Origin: Quillaja saponaria
Lineage: Eukaryota > Streptophyta > Magnoliopsida > Fabales > Quillajaceae
Reading direction: 5' to 3'
DNA length: 64,000 bases
Assembly (NCBI GenBank): GCA_029379385.1
Contig: CM055609.1
Span: 9,300,001-9,364,000 of the forward strand
The position numbers and the translations under genes were made by a program. Under the pieces are notes generated by a model. The model ran no database searches and was not told the origin of the DNA. It saw nothing but the letters and a program-made list of their open reading frames with translations. Of the stretch, positions 13,001 to 25,358 are shown one piece after another; the first letter of the stretch is position 1, and each line of letters starts with the position of its first letter.

Positions 13001-16000
13001 ATGCTGATTATTTATATTGAGAGGGAATCACTGTAGACATTTGACTCAGTTTTTGTCAAATTTATTTATGCATAGCAGCATATGCTAAGAAACCAATTGA
13101 CATGCCCTTCGTGTATGAACACATGGGTATTCCTAATTCTAGAATATGTTGTGGCAGCAGAATTTCATTAATTTTCAGGGATGCTATTTGCATTCATAGT
13201 TTGGTTGTTTAATGATGATTATCATTTCTGTTGTCTCCTCTTCAATAATATATTTTACAAGCGAAGTGTTGCTAGGTTGTTGTAGCATTACACTGAGGCA
13301 GAGGCTGCCAAAAGTTAAAATTGAAAGCAGACCTGGAGTAGCTTGTTCTCGAGGTTTATATATTACGGAGTAGACCCTTCTTAAGTCTTCAATATTTTTA
13401 CGCATGCAGTCAATTTTGTCAATCCAATAGAAACAGAATTAACCGAAGGTCCTCATAAGTAATAATTGTTTTCATGTTTTCTTTGTTGTTGTTGTTAAGC
13501 ATCTCATGGATAGAGTGGACTCCTCGAGAATTCTTAAAGCTTACTGAGGTTATATAGTTCTGCTATGTTGGTGCTCCTGGCTATTAAGTTTGATGTACAA
13601 TCATACTGAGATGTGAAATGCTAAACTTCAATTAACCATATATAAAAATCTTACTGAGGTTATATAGTTCTGCTATGTTGGTGCTCCTGGCTATTCAGTT
13701 TCATGTACAATGGTTTCGTGGTGTGAAATTTAAAACTAATTATTTAAGAAGCTCTTGACTAGGTCTAGAACCATATATGAAAGTAGGAATTAGGACAGAA
13801 TAAACTTTAAATGTTGTACAACTTTTCAGTGCTACATATTAGGACTGTAGACATGTTGTAAGTTTGTAACAAGCTAATATAGATATAAGGAATGAATGAA
13901 ATCAATATCCATCGAAAGAGATATGCTAAATATTTAGATTTCTTACTTTTGCTAAAGAATATGGAATTGAATGATGTACACTAGGAGGTCTCTGTTCAGA
14001 CTTCAGATATCCTTGGATAAGATTATAGATATTCATTTTGTGAGAATCCAATGTCAAAGAATGATGGATTTGTTTAAGATTAAACTGTAAAAGATTTTTT
14101 ACTTTCCACATGCAAGTCAGAACTCATTTGTCATGTATTTCCAAAGCATGTGGCTGCACATTTGGATGTGCTCCCTCTATTCGTCCTCAAGAAGACTGCT
14201 TCAATGAGCCGCTCGCTTCCCATGTTTGATGGGGTTTCTGGAGGGGCCAAAGCTCACTATCTACATAACGGGTGTGTTAGTGGTGCTTTCTTGTCCATCA
14301 CTCCATTGCATTTCGGATAGCTGTTTAGTTTGCTGCCCTGTCTCTACAGTGCATATTTGCAATCAGATGAAAAGATTGTGGGGATCCTTCGGTTATTAAT
14401 GAAACCTGCTATATGTTAAATTTCCCTAATTAATTATGATATGCATATAGTTTAAGTTCTAACGCTACATGTTTTGAAGTAGTTTGGACATCACCGGATA
14501 ACTGTTTTAATTTAAACGATATTCTTTTATTAACTTCACTTTATTGCAGAGATCTAAGCTTTAACAGGTTGCAAGGAAATGTTTCAAATTTGATTGATAT
14601 AGCAACATTGGAACAGATGTAAGCAACATTAAAATGTGTAGGATGATTTCTATACTAAATAATTCATGATTGATTGATACATACAGGGGTTTTCTTGTAG
14701 GTTTTGTAGCAGTATACATTGCGAGAGCCTTTAAATGTTAAAACAAATGAGTAGTACTGTATTAGATAGTTGTAGGTGTTTAATGGATCTCATGTACAAA
14801 TTTCTGTGAATACGTCCCAAATCATTTTGTATCTTTTATTTCTTATTTCTATATCTGCAAAACTCTTTGTGCCTATAGTGTTTTACTTTTAAATTTTGAA
14901 GTTAGAGTGACATTGATGTGTACTCAAACATGTACTGATTGTGTTACCTCTTGAACAGGTATCTGACAAGCAACTTGCTTACTGGGCAAATTCCAGACTG
15001 GATGACAAAAAAAACCTAGAAGGTACAATTTTCATCTTAAAATCATCAATTTTGCATTTCAAAACCTTCATTTCCAGTCCCTTTACTTGGATCTCCGAAA
15101 GTACATTCTCCAACTTGTTAACGTAATATGTTATAAACATATCTATGTATGTGTACAATTACTGCTTTGAAAAGTGATTCATCATGGTATTATTAGGAGT
15201 CAATTTCAAGTAAAATAGAGCCATATTCAACAGGCAGCCTCAGTACTCTGACAACTCCAGTTTGCATGAATTTTTTGTTTTAAGGAGTTGGGAACAAGTG
15301 TTCTTTTAGTTATCAATTGCTGGTTAATTGATTATATTTATAAACATATTGACACAGAATGTGGTGATAATACTACTGGAATTATTCTTAGGGATTGGGA
15401 TTAAGATAATGAGGTTTTTAGTTATATAATTTGGATGAGATACTTACAATTATGGTTTATGTAATAAAATTGAAGATTTATGATTTAAATATCTTGGAAT
15501 TTGGTCAATTTATGGTTTCAAGTTTAATTAGATTACCTGAAAACTGGGAGGGAAGTTACTTGTTTTCTGCCAAACCATGTAGTTGCTATGTAAAATTGGA
15601 TTATGAATCGATAATGTAAAGTTGATTAACTTATTTGCGCTGGTGGACTTTATCACTTTTGCTTTTCTTCCTCGTCTCTCATCCCTACCGCTGCTCTTTA
15701 TTTTGCAACACATATTTTGTATGTGCACAAATTCCTAGTTTGAAAGATGATTTTTCTCATGGCATGTTTAGGAGTCAGTTTTCAAATCTCTTTCAGCCAT
15801 ATGCAGCAACAGGCAATACAGTTTGCTGGAAACTTCTGTTTGTGTATAAGCTCCACATTGGGATAAGTTTCCTTTCAGTAATTTTGTTTGTTAGTGGATA
15901 TCCCTAACTGGGTACCTTCGAGTTAGCCAGTTATTTTTAGTTGACGAAGGTTATGTTTCTTTGACAACTGTGAGTGGTTAGTAAGTCTGCTAAAGTCTTC

Positions 16001-19000
16001 CATTTTCTCTCTCGCTTATTTTCTTTGGTCACCTATTGAATCAACTCACTCTTCTGCACCAAGGCATTTGTATATCTTAAAATGTTTTTGACTCTATGCC
16101 ATAGATATGCACCATAGGAGAGAAAAATTCAAGTAGGCAGATCATGGAAGACCAACAGTAACATGGTTATAACTGCTAAGACAAGATATGAATGCTAAAG
16201 TTTATGAGAGTACAGTTAGAATAATAAGGTTGTATAATGGAAGATAATTTATGTGGATGCCAGCTTTGTGATGATTTATGTAGTCAGTCCAACTCCAACT
16301 ATACAGGATCAAGGCATGTTGGCTGTTGTTGTAGTTACTATCTGATGAGTTCTAAGAGATATATATATATATATATATTTTTTTTTTTTCTTTTTGCAGC
16401 CAAATAGATCTTTCATATAATAATTTTTTGGCGAGCTCCTTGCTATCTACTTGTCAAGATGAACTGTACGAACAATTTCCCCCTTTAATTTGCCTATTTA
16501 GGCTTAAGCACACCAAACAATTCTTGTTCCTATTGAATATTATTCTCACTATCTGGTTTTCTGTTTTACCAGAAATTTGTTCAAAAGCTTTTCTGAAGAG
16601 GGCAACTCGTAAGTTCTAATCTATTTCTTCATTTTTGTTTTTCATTCATTTTTTTCTTCTTCTTTATGGTTACTGACATTTCTTACAACGCAATAATTAA
16701 GAATTCCTGGTGAGTTCTCGAAGAGCTTTCCATGTTCACAAGGTAAACGATGTAGTTTAGTGTATCAAAATACAAGTATATGCTTCAATTCTCTTTGTGG
16801 ACCTCCTTTTGATTTTCATATTATAAAACTTGTAGTCAATTTGTTTATTTTGCATTTGAAGTATATAAACAAATGTTCAAATCACTTGAGAAAAAAATAT
16901 TGTTTGCTTGTATTTGATTCCCTTCATTGTATTTCTGAATCCATGTAGATCAGTATTCCTTGCATATAAATTGTGGTGGAAAAGAAACCACAATTGGAAA
17001 AATCAAGTATGAAACAGATGAAGAATCAGGTGGTCCCGCAAATTTTAAGCCCTTCAGAGATAATTGGGGATTTAGTAACACTGGGCACTTTTGGGATGCT
17101 GATGTTAACGAGTTCATTGCCAACAATGTATCTGCACTAACAATGAAAAACTCCATATTGTACACAAGTGCTCGGGTTTCTCCTCTTTCTCTGACATATT
17201 ATGCTCGTTGCTTAGCAAATGGAAATTATACTGTGAGGTTACATTTTGCTGAAATACAAATCAGGGGCAATAAATCCTATCAGAGTCTTGGAAGGCGGAT
17301 ATTTGATGTCTATATCCAGGTACCATTGACATTGTTTTTGCAGTTATGTAGAAAATGTGATTAAATTGGTCTGCTGCGGGAAAAACTGGAGTTGGAAAGT
17401 TTTGATATTGCAATGATAGTACAAGGGGTTGATCAAGTAGCCATTACAGAATTTAAAGCAGTTGTCCAGGACAAAACATTATCAATCTGCTTTCATTGGG
17501 CTGGGAAAGGTACAACGGCTGTCCCACGGAGAGGAGTATATGGTCCTCTTATATCAGCTATCTCAATAGAATCTGGTAAACAACTTTTGCATTTGAAGTT
17601 GATAATATAAGATAGATTGATGAAAAATAGCCATATGGTCGAAGGTGTTAATCATTTCTATTGGCCCCGAATGAGGGCTCTATTTCACAACTCCGGATCT
17701 TCATGTTCCACGTGAGGGGTGTCAATGTGGTAACTCCAACATTACTGAGACTAGAGGGCTTTACACTCCTCATAAGTAAATGGGCCACTCATCTTATCAA
17801 TAATTGATTGATTTTCAAGAGTGAGGCTTTAACATGGTATTGGAGCTATGCCCAATTGGACGGGCTGCCCCATTACGCCCACACCTGACAATTGATCGCC
17901 TTGATTAAGGGCTCCACCTCACAACTCTGGATCTCCACATTCATGTGAGGGGTGTCAATGTTGCAACTTGATAGTGGACACAAATTTTCTACTTTGGAGT
18001 ATTCTATGATTCTTGATTTGATTGATTTACTTGTATACTGTAATATGTTCATATCAGAATGCAAATTCAACGATCTCTAATCTTTTTCGGTACATAGATT
18101 CTAGACCACCTGACAATGGCAAGAAGAAATTAGGCATTGTGGTTGGTGCTGTAGTTTCGGCAGTTGGCATTACTGCCATGATTATTGGCATTTGGTGGAA
18201 AAGCTTCACAGGAAGCAGTAAATCTTGGGAACAAGGTACATGACAACCTAGAGAGGCTAACAAACATTGTATTGTCTCATATTGCAGAACTGGTAATGTA
18301 TGACAATTTCCAACTACTTTTTATCTAAATAGTAATCAATCAGCAACCAAAAGCACAAACAAAGATAGGCACTGCATGATTGCAGTGTTGATGTGTATGT
18401 GTGTATATATCCTTTGGTGTTTTATATCTCAATCCAGCTTGTGTCATTGCTGACAAAACATAAAACAAGTAAAGAAACTTGTCTTATAACAGTGGGGGTC
18501 TTAAGAAGCAGTTCATATATGTAAAGAATTGCTTTTCATCCTACAACTTCTGCACAGTCAACTGCTATTTTCTTTTTCTGATCACATCTACTCAGTCTTG
18601 TTCATTGAAAAGTCTTATTAGTCAAAAGACGCTCTTATCAGCACTAAAGAAAAGGGAAGAAATTAAAAGACACTGACATCAACTTTGTCACCTTGTAAGA
18701 TGCAGTCTGACATCTAAGTTTGTTTCACTCGTCCAGATCTTAAAGGCTTGGATCTGCCAACTGGATTCTTTACTTTCAAGCAAGTCAAAGATGCCACCAA
18801 CAACTTTGATGCTACTAATAAGATTGGGGAAGGTGGTTTTGGATCTGTGTACAAGGTATTCTATAAATTCTTGATTTGTCTCTTTCTGTTTGTTGATTAC
18901 CATTTTTTCTCTATTTATTCCTCCTCTAGATTTTGTTACAGGCCAAAACTCCCACATCCTTTGGGAAACCAAATGGTTGAGCATTTATAAGTATTGGAGC

Positions 19001-22000
19001 ACCCTTTTCTTAATGTCTAGTTTTTGAGGATGAGTACTAATTTAATCCTGATCAGTGGTGTCAAAGCCAATCCACCCTGCGGGCCAAAAGTCCCACACCG
19101 TTTGGGAAACCATTTGCTACAAACCATTTATAAGGATTAGAGCACCCTCTCCTCAATAGCTGTCTAGTTTTTGGGAGATAAACCTGAACAAGTTTCTTTG
19201 ATTTCAGGGCATATTATCAGATGGTACTACAATTGCTGTTAAGCAACTTTCTTCCAGGTCAAAGCAAGGAAATCGTGAGTTTGTGAATGAAATAGGCATG
19301 ATATCTGGTTTAAAACACCCAAATCTTGTCAGATTATATGGATGTTGCATTGAAGGGAATCAATTGCTATTGGTATATGAGTACATGGAAAATAATAGCC
19401 TTGCACTTGTTCTGTTTGGTAAGATCCTTATTTCATACTTCTGTAAATAACAGATGGAAACATTGCAAATGATTTTTTTTCTCTTATTGGTGCTGGCCCT
19501 TTGGGCCTGGTGCAAGAGGTCGGAAGGGATAAACCCTCAGCTAATCATTTACCAAGCCTTAGACCTTAAGGCTCATTGGGCACCATAAATGATATATGCT
19601 GGCGATATAAACATAACATCATAATTAATTGGCTACATTAATTTCAGATCCCAAGGGAAGTCAAGTGAAATTGGACTGGTCAATGAGGCAAAAGATTTGT
19701 CTTGGCATAGCTAAAGGTCTGGTTTTCCTGCATGAGGAATCAACTCTGAAGATTGTGCACAGAGACATCAAAACTACCAATGTACTCCTTGACAGGGATC
19801 TTAATCCTAAGATTTCTGACTTTGGCTTGGCTAAGCTTGACAAAGAGGAAAATACTCATATAAGCACCAGAGTTGCTGGAACTATGTGAGCACCTTATTT
19901 TCTTTTTTCTTATTTAACAAAATTCAGTTGGTCACCTGTTTTTTTTTTTTTTTTTTCTTTATTTCTCTCCATACACTTGACTATGAAAACATTCTACATA
20001 TGACATTTTAATGTTTCCTCTTTTTAGTTTAGTTTAAGTTTCATGATTCCAAATGAAAGGGAGGGGGGTGTGGGAGGAGAGTGAGATAGCAGAGGGGCAA
20101 AAGAAAAGTTTCTGAGATTTAATTAGTGCATTTCTACTTAATAGTAATCATCAAGTTCGATCAAGGATAATCCAATGATAAACTTCTGTCTTTAATAATT
20201 ATTAGGAACTTTGAATGTTAACTGTTTACATTTGCAACAGAAATGCACCTATAGAGTATTTGAAGATTATTGAACAGTCTTAATGCTTTGCAATATAATA
20301 AGCATGACACTAGAGTTGTACTTTTAGTTTTTTCACACCTTTACAAGTTATGGGTACACAGAACCAGTTCAACTTTCTTGAGGACACAATGAAAGAAATC
20401 TCCATCTTATGAATGACAGTCAATACATATCCATATGAAGACTCAGCATTGATATGTTTGTTTTCCTAGTCAATAAATATATGTATTTGATGCCTTATTA
20501 GTTATTACTGTACAGAGTCAATCTATAATCTATACTGTGTATCTGGTGGTTGCCTCATTGATCAACCGTGCAACTTTAACACAAGGACAGGAAATGGTGC
20601 ATGGTTATGTCTAAAATTGGATAAAAACTTGTTAACTAAGTAATCCTCCATATATTGGTGTCATGATATCATGAAGCACTAGAATATGTGCTTAATGCCA
20701 AAAGGACTAATTAAGTTTGGGGTACTTAATGATAGCTTATAGAGCTTAAGTCGACCTATGGTAATTGGCATGTGAATCCCCATACAAATTACACACACTC
20801 AAATTACAACAGTTTATGTTCAAATGCCTGGCTCCCCTGTTAGAGCCTGCTGAACTTGGCTGCAGTTTCCGAGTGCTTTATTTTCTTTATTGTATGTACT
20901 CTATCTCTCTGTTACTGCAATAACATTCGGTTACAGAAGCTGTATTATTTGCATATTCTCATTCTAATGAAAATTAAATTGGTTTGGATAGAGTGCCATA
21001 CTAATAACTATTTATGTTGGGTTTGTTAGATATAGAAGCTTATAGCTCATACTTATGAAGCAGAAGTAATGAACTACTCTTTATTGTGCAGTGGATATAT
21101 GGCCCCAGAATATGCCTTATGGGGTTATTTGACCTATAAAGCTGATGTCTTCAGTTTTGGGGTTGTTGCACTGGAAATTGTTGCTGGGAAGAACAATATG
21201 AAATACCGTCCAAATGAGAATTTTGTGTGCCTTTTAGACTGGGTAAGATGGATTCACCATATTTGGACATCATACATGCAACTAAAGCCACAGATTTCCA
21301 ACTTCCAATTCATTCTGACATCATGCTCCAAGTCATATGGACGAGGAAAACCAAAACAAAATATCACTGAACAAGGATTTTTATGCCTCATGAAATTGAG
21401 TAACTAAGTTATTTTTCATTTTCTTCTGATGCAAAATACATAAAAATTAATAAACAGTTTGTAGGACTTTTTCATATGGGCATCCTGCTGCATGTCGCAC
21501 CAAATCACATAGGAAATTAAATTGAATAATGTTTAATTAGTTTGACTCAATCACATGTTGCACAAATTTAGGTAGTTGAACAGTATCTTTTCTCTATGTT
21601 TTTCCATTTCATATGGTATTGAGAGTTTGAGACATCTAATTGCTTATATCAATTTGGATGACATAATAATAGAATGATGTTTGCTCTGAACTTTTTGAAG
21701 CAGAAGAGACTTGATATGAGTTTTTTTGTTTTTACTGGACAAAGTTCTACCATGTGAAACCAGGTCAAGATGTCACTTTTTTTTCCTATACTACATTTAG
21801 TAATGGTGAAAAAGAACGACTTGCTAATTCATCAGAAAGTTACAAAACCCTGCAACAAGTAGCAAAAGATAGTGGACAAACAGGCTGTCCTGAGTCCTGA
21901 CCTATATAACTCAAGAAAACAGCATAATACTTCCAGGAATGGAACTCCAATTCCACTTCTAGCCAAAAACTGAGGGAGAAATTTGTCATATACATATCTG

Positions 22001-22618
22001 TACATGAAAGGGAGATTGAACCTGCTTAAAGAGCTTACTCCAATCTAGGATGCATTATAGTAACCTACAACATTCCTACTACTTCTTGACAGGGCCAAAT
22101 ATGTACTCTATCAAATTGATATTTCTAATAAATGTAGTTTCTTTATCAAAAAAGTTTCTTGCACCACAGTCCGCCAAAAAAAAATAATAATTGAAAACTA
22201 AAACTCTGCTATGTTACTGTGTTAATTTACTCTTGTCATTGATCATACTCTCTGCTTTTGCCAGGCCCTAGTTCTACAACAGAAAGCGAATTTGGTGGAG
22301 CTGGTTGACCCAAAATTGGGATCCAACTTCAACAAGGAAGAGGCCGTTAGAATGATTAAAGTGGCTTTATTATGCACTAATCCATCACCAGCAGTAAGAC
22401 CTATTATGTCTAGTGTAGTGAGCATGCTCGAAGGCCAAACTACTGTTCATGAGTTAATCACGGATCCAAGTATCTACAATGATGAATCGAGGTTGAAAGC
22501 TTTGCGAGACCAGTTTGATTACGTCCAACAAAGGAAAGAGAGCTCAAGTGAATGCCAGAGCCTCATAAATTCATCGAATGCCCAGGATCTCTATCCTATC
22601 AGTTGTGGTCCTCGATGA
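7056..22618 (+). CDS. LRR receptor-like Ser/Thr kinase, subfamily VIII-2 (RKF1 / At1g53430-like), with ectodomain frameshifts
   Basis: A plasma-membrane receptor kinase of about 1,000 residues in 24 exons: 7056-7182, 10606-10783, 11359-11430, 11550-11618, 11704-11775, 11913-11984, 12096-12167, 12279-12350, 12466-12537, 12665-12735, 12829-12900, 14550-14618, 14959-15022, 16400-16465, 16573-16608, 16702-16742, 16949-17319, about 17380-17575, 18098-18235, 18737-18855, 19208-19418, 19648-19885, 21092-21242, 22265-22618. Order of domains: signal peptide ([10 protein letters not shown]..., cleavage after VEAQA), cysteine-bearing LRR cap, ten LRR exons of 69 or 72 nt all in phase 2, malectin domain (from LHINCGGKE to [10 protein letters not shown]), one membrane segment ([20 protein letters not shown]), kinase. 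Kinase motifs are intact: [40 protein letters not shown]. The start is the first ATG before the signal peptide; an in-frame TTG upstream is ignored. Exon 10 is 71 nt, exon 13 is 64 nt, and exon 18 lacks an AG acceptor, so the assembled sequence cannot be read straight through. The ligand is unknown; the kinase half is sound. Confidence 0.88.
7430..8173. mobile_element. foldback (Mutator-like) non-autonomous DNA element in intron 1 of the receptor kinase
   Basis: About 150 bp at 7439-7585 is repeated in inverted orientation at about 8013-8164. The shared blocks include TCAATTRCA at the tip and AAATCTAACAAATTAAC at the inner end. The flanks 7430-7438 (TTAATTATA) and 8165-8173 (TTGATTATA) match at 8 of 9 positions, the duplication length expected of Mutator-like elements. 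The interior has no transposase. The long arms and 9-bp flank make a foldback MULE the best reading; the exact tips are uncertain by a base or two. Confidence 0.65.
13541..13727 (+). repeat. 110-bp direct tandem duplication in receptor-kinase intron 11
   Basis: The segment beginning TTACTGAGGTTATATAGTTC occurs at 13541 and again at 13651. Similarity runs for roughly 75 bases of each copy, with a few substitutions. It lies in the 1.65-kb intron between exons 11 and 12 and has no coding meaning that I can see. Confidence 0.8.
17667..17966 (+). mobile_element. TRIM retroelement relic, tandem, in receptor-kinase intron 18
   Basis: A 115-bp LTR-like unit at 17720-17834 starts TGTCAATGT and ends AACA. 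It is followed at once by TGGTATTGGAGC (17835-17846), a degenerate initiator-tRNA primer site. A second LTR start, TGTCAATGTTGC, occurs at 17953. Both LTR starts are preceded by the purine run GTGAGGGG, which would be the polypurine tract. The repeated unit has a 233-bp period (17667 onward against 17900 onward). The interior is about 100 bp with no coding capacity, typical of TRIM elements. The outer ends are degraded. Confidence 0.65.
18934..19190 (+). mobile_element. TRIM-like element inside receptor-kinase intron 20
   Basis: Two similar units of 121 and 113 bp, 18934-19054 and 19078-19190, both start TG, carry a CCCACA-TTTGGGAAACC block and a GAGCACCCT block, and end in CA. Between them sits TGGTGTCAAAGC (19056-19067), a degenerate initiator-tRNA primer site. 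The possible target duplications (GATTT / AGTTT) are imperfect. The element takes up most of the 352-bp intron and stops 17 bp before the splice acceptor of exon 21. Confidence 0.65.
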
Positions 22619-25358
22619 TATAAGAATTATGTTGCCTGACATTTAAATGATAAGTAGAGTGCTTTTTAGGTAAGCAACTCGCTTATTCATCTTAAAGAAA
22701 GTAATGCATTTCTCTTTTTTGGATGAATCAGTAAGCATACTGTAGTTTTAGTTCATGCAGATTGCCTTGGTTATGGTTTCTTCTCCAGAGGGAAACTGGT
22801 AAATTTTCTCCATTAGTAAGGGTAGTCCAGTGTACTGGGAAAACAAAATATGACTTAAATTTGAACCTGTCTATTCAACTGTAGTTGACTATAAACTATA
22901 GTTCCAGAGTCCAGACTTGAAAGGCTCACCTTTCCATTTATTATTTTCTATGCATTTTGATGTGTGGTTTCTGGAGATGAATGTGTTTTAACTGCTAATG
23001 CATAGACAGGTTCAGGAAAGCAAGCTTTTATATGTTAGCTCTGTCACATAATTGAGAACTTAAACACCATGTCATTAGCTCTCCATATTTGGTCTTTGAT
23101 ATTTTCTGTTTTAATTTCTCTAATGCAGTCAAAGACCAAAAACAAAGGCTTTTTATAATCATGTTATATCTAAGGATGCTGCATATGACTTTGACAAGGA
23201 ATGGCAAAACTATAACTCATGTAAATATACTTTAATTAAACTAACCATCGATTCAAGAATGTAAATCATGAACTGGATTGTCAATAAGGTGTTAGCTTCA
23301 TGCTAAGCTCGTTCAGGCTCGACATTAAAATCTTGGGTTCTTATCTTCTGTCAGATTTTTGTTAAAAAAAAGAAAAAAGTTCATAACTGGACTGGCTTGT
23401 TAACTCTATAGAGTAAAAGTTTCCTAATCAACCAAAGCTGGAGATCATGTCCATGATATTAGACTGAACCTTTTGCCTCATAAGGCTTTGTTCTGCTCCT
23501 TTAACCTTCTCCCATTTTTTCACATTGTATTAGGATATTAGGTTAGGTTCAGCAGTTATCTTTTTCTTTTTTTGAAAAAATCAAATCGGAGTTTCATTTG
23601 TTTCTCTTTCCTTGAATGCAAATGGAAAAGAAAAAGGCTTTGCAGAAGCGTCTATGAAAAGTTCTTAGTTTGCATAAGGACCCTGCATATTACAATATGT
23701 TTCATGTGAAAAGATGGTTGAAAAACTTCAATTTACAGAGAAGAGAATGGGATTAAAATTGTGTTTCCACTATTTAAGGCAACATTTCAATACCAAAATG
23801 AAATCCCAGAATTCAGCCAAGACTCAATTGATTCCTTAAGTTCAGGAGCGCGAAAAGGTTGAGTTGAGAACAAAATGAACATGCTTGGATTGGTTTGCCT
23901 ACTTTGGAAAGCAATTCTTTACAACTTCAAACAGTCTCCTACTTCTAAATACAGAATTACAGACATTTCATGTCAATTATCAACAGACAGAGCTTAGAAG
24001 CAGCAATGACTTGATTTTACTCATATTTCACCTAGTTATCAGATTTTTAATTTCTTCGCTTCCAGAAAAAGGGTTAACAACTGTTAAAAAAAAATTGTCA
24101 ATACCAAAAACACAGAACTTAGAAATATCAAGAAATACATTACCAAAAAATATATATATATATATCAAGAAATACTAAAACTCCTATTTTTATAAGATAT
24201 TGTTATGTAAATTACAAATACTTTGAAATACACTATAAATAAACTAAAAAGATAAAAACAAAAACAACTATATTTTTTTACTTGCTACCACCTATAAACA
24301 TTGGGTATAGCACATCGCTCTACCCTTCTCATAACTCAAGTAAAGATAAACATAAACAAAATAGTTAAATAAACATTTTGAGTACTACAGCCACAACTTG
24401 GTAGTAGGCTTAGCTACCAGGGTTAATTGATGGGAACAAAATATATTTTACATATATAAAAAATTAAAATATATATTATATTTATTGGTTCGGTTAATCC
24501 GTATTAGGCTAAGAAGAGAAAGAAATCGTGAAATTAGGATTAATTGATGGAAAAAAAAGTAATTTTATGTAATATAAAAGGTGCGGAAATAATAAAACAT
24601 CAAAGCTAAACACATGTAGATTAATCATGTTATTTTTATAGATTTTTTGAAAAGATATTTTTATTCATATGTAAATTAATATAAAAAAGAAAATATCTCT
24701 TTATTTAATTAAAAAATAATATTTATTTATTAAGTCAAATATCCATAAAAAAAAATTTATAAATTTTTCATGAAATGATTACTTATAAAAATAATCAATT
24801 TATTATAAAAATATCTTTTCATATAAATATAAAATAATAATTTTTTAATTAAGTCAAAATAATCAAACTTTCAGTCTTCTAGTACTTAAATAACTATGAT
24901 GTTTGGACAGGTTCCCAACCGACTGCAGTGTGTAGTAGTAGAAGGGGCGGATTTTCGCTTGTGTTTCATTGGGTGGGTTTCGAATCGGGTATTCGGTTGA
25001 ATCGGTTCCCGCTCACCCTAGGCGTAAAGAAGTAAAGAACCCTCCAACATGGCTCCTACACAAAACCAAAAAAAACGCGTCTTTGGACATTTATTATTTG
25101 TTATTGCAGTCAAATGTCTGCCCTTAGAACAAGAATTTGTAGAACAAAAAAAAGCTCACCAACTATAAAGTCCAAGCTCAGCCCCACATCACCATCACTA
25201 CCCGCACCCCCATAGTTCCTTACACAACAAAAATACATATACAGTTTCTAATTCCTATGCTATCCCAGAAAGAAATGATTTTTATGGGAATCAATCAAAC
25301 AATTTCTGCTTCACCTTCTTTTGTACTCCTCCTGCACTAATGAAAGTTCCTTTTTTTG
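22619..25358. other. intergenic region between the receptor kinase and CAD1
   Basis: The first few hundred bases should be the 3' UTR of the receptor kinase. The middle (about 24120-24850) is very AT-rich, with short TA repeats and A/T palindromes. No coding region was recognised. The last 200 bases are the CAD1 leader. Confidence 0.55.
25164..25169 (+). promoter_or_regulatory. candidate TATA box of CAD1
   Basis: TATAAA, 190 bp before the CAD1 start codon, is in a plausible place for the core promoter if the 5' leader is about 160 nt. This rests on position and sequence only. Confidence 0.4.

Noticed and set aside
14941..15126. ORF across exon 13 of the receptor kinase in another frame
   Set aside because: Its start is before the acceptor and its residues do not fit an LRR; the phase-2 reading matches the family until the A8 run.
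17320..17343. Intron ending at TTTTTGCAG (17343) in the malectin domain
   Set aside because: It would be 24 nt long, far below any plant intron, and the sequence after it soon reaches a stop.
18944..19170. Alternative exon in kinase intron 20
   Set aside because: The repeated blocks and primer-site-like sequence explain it as a TRIM element; no conserved kinase residues are encoded.
24960..25020. tRNA-like B box in GGTTTCGAATCGGG
   Set aside because: No A box, acceptor stem or anticodon arm could be placed around it.
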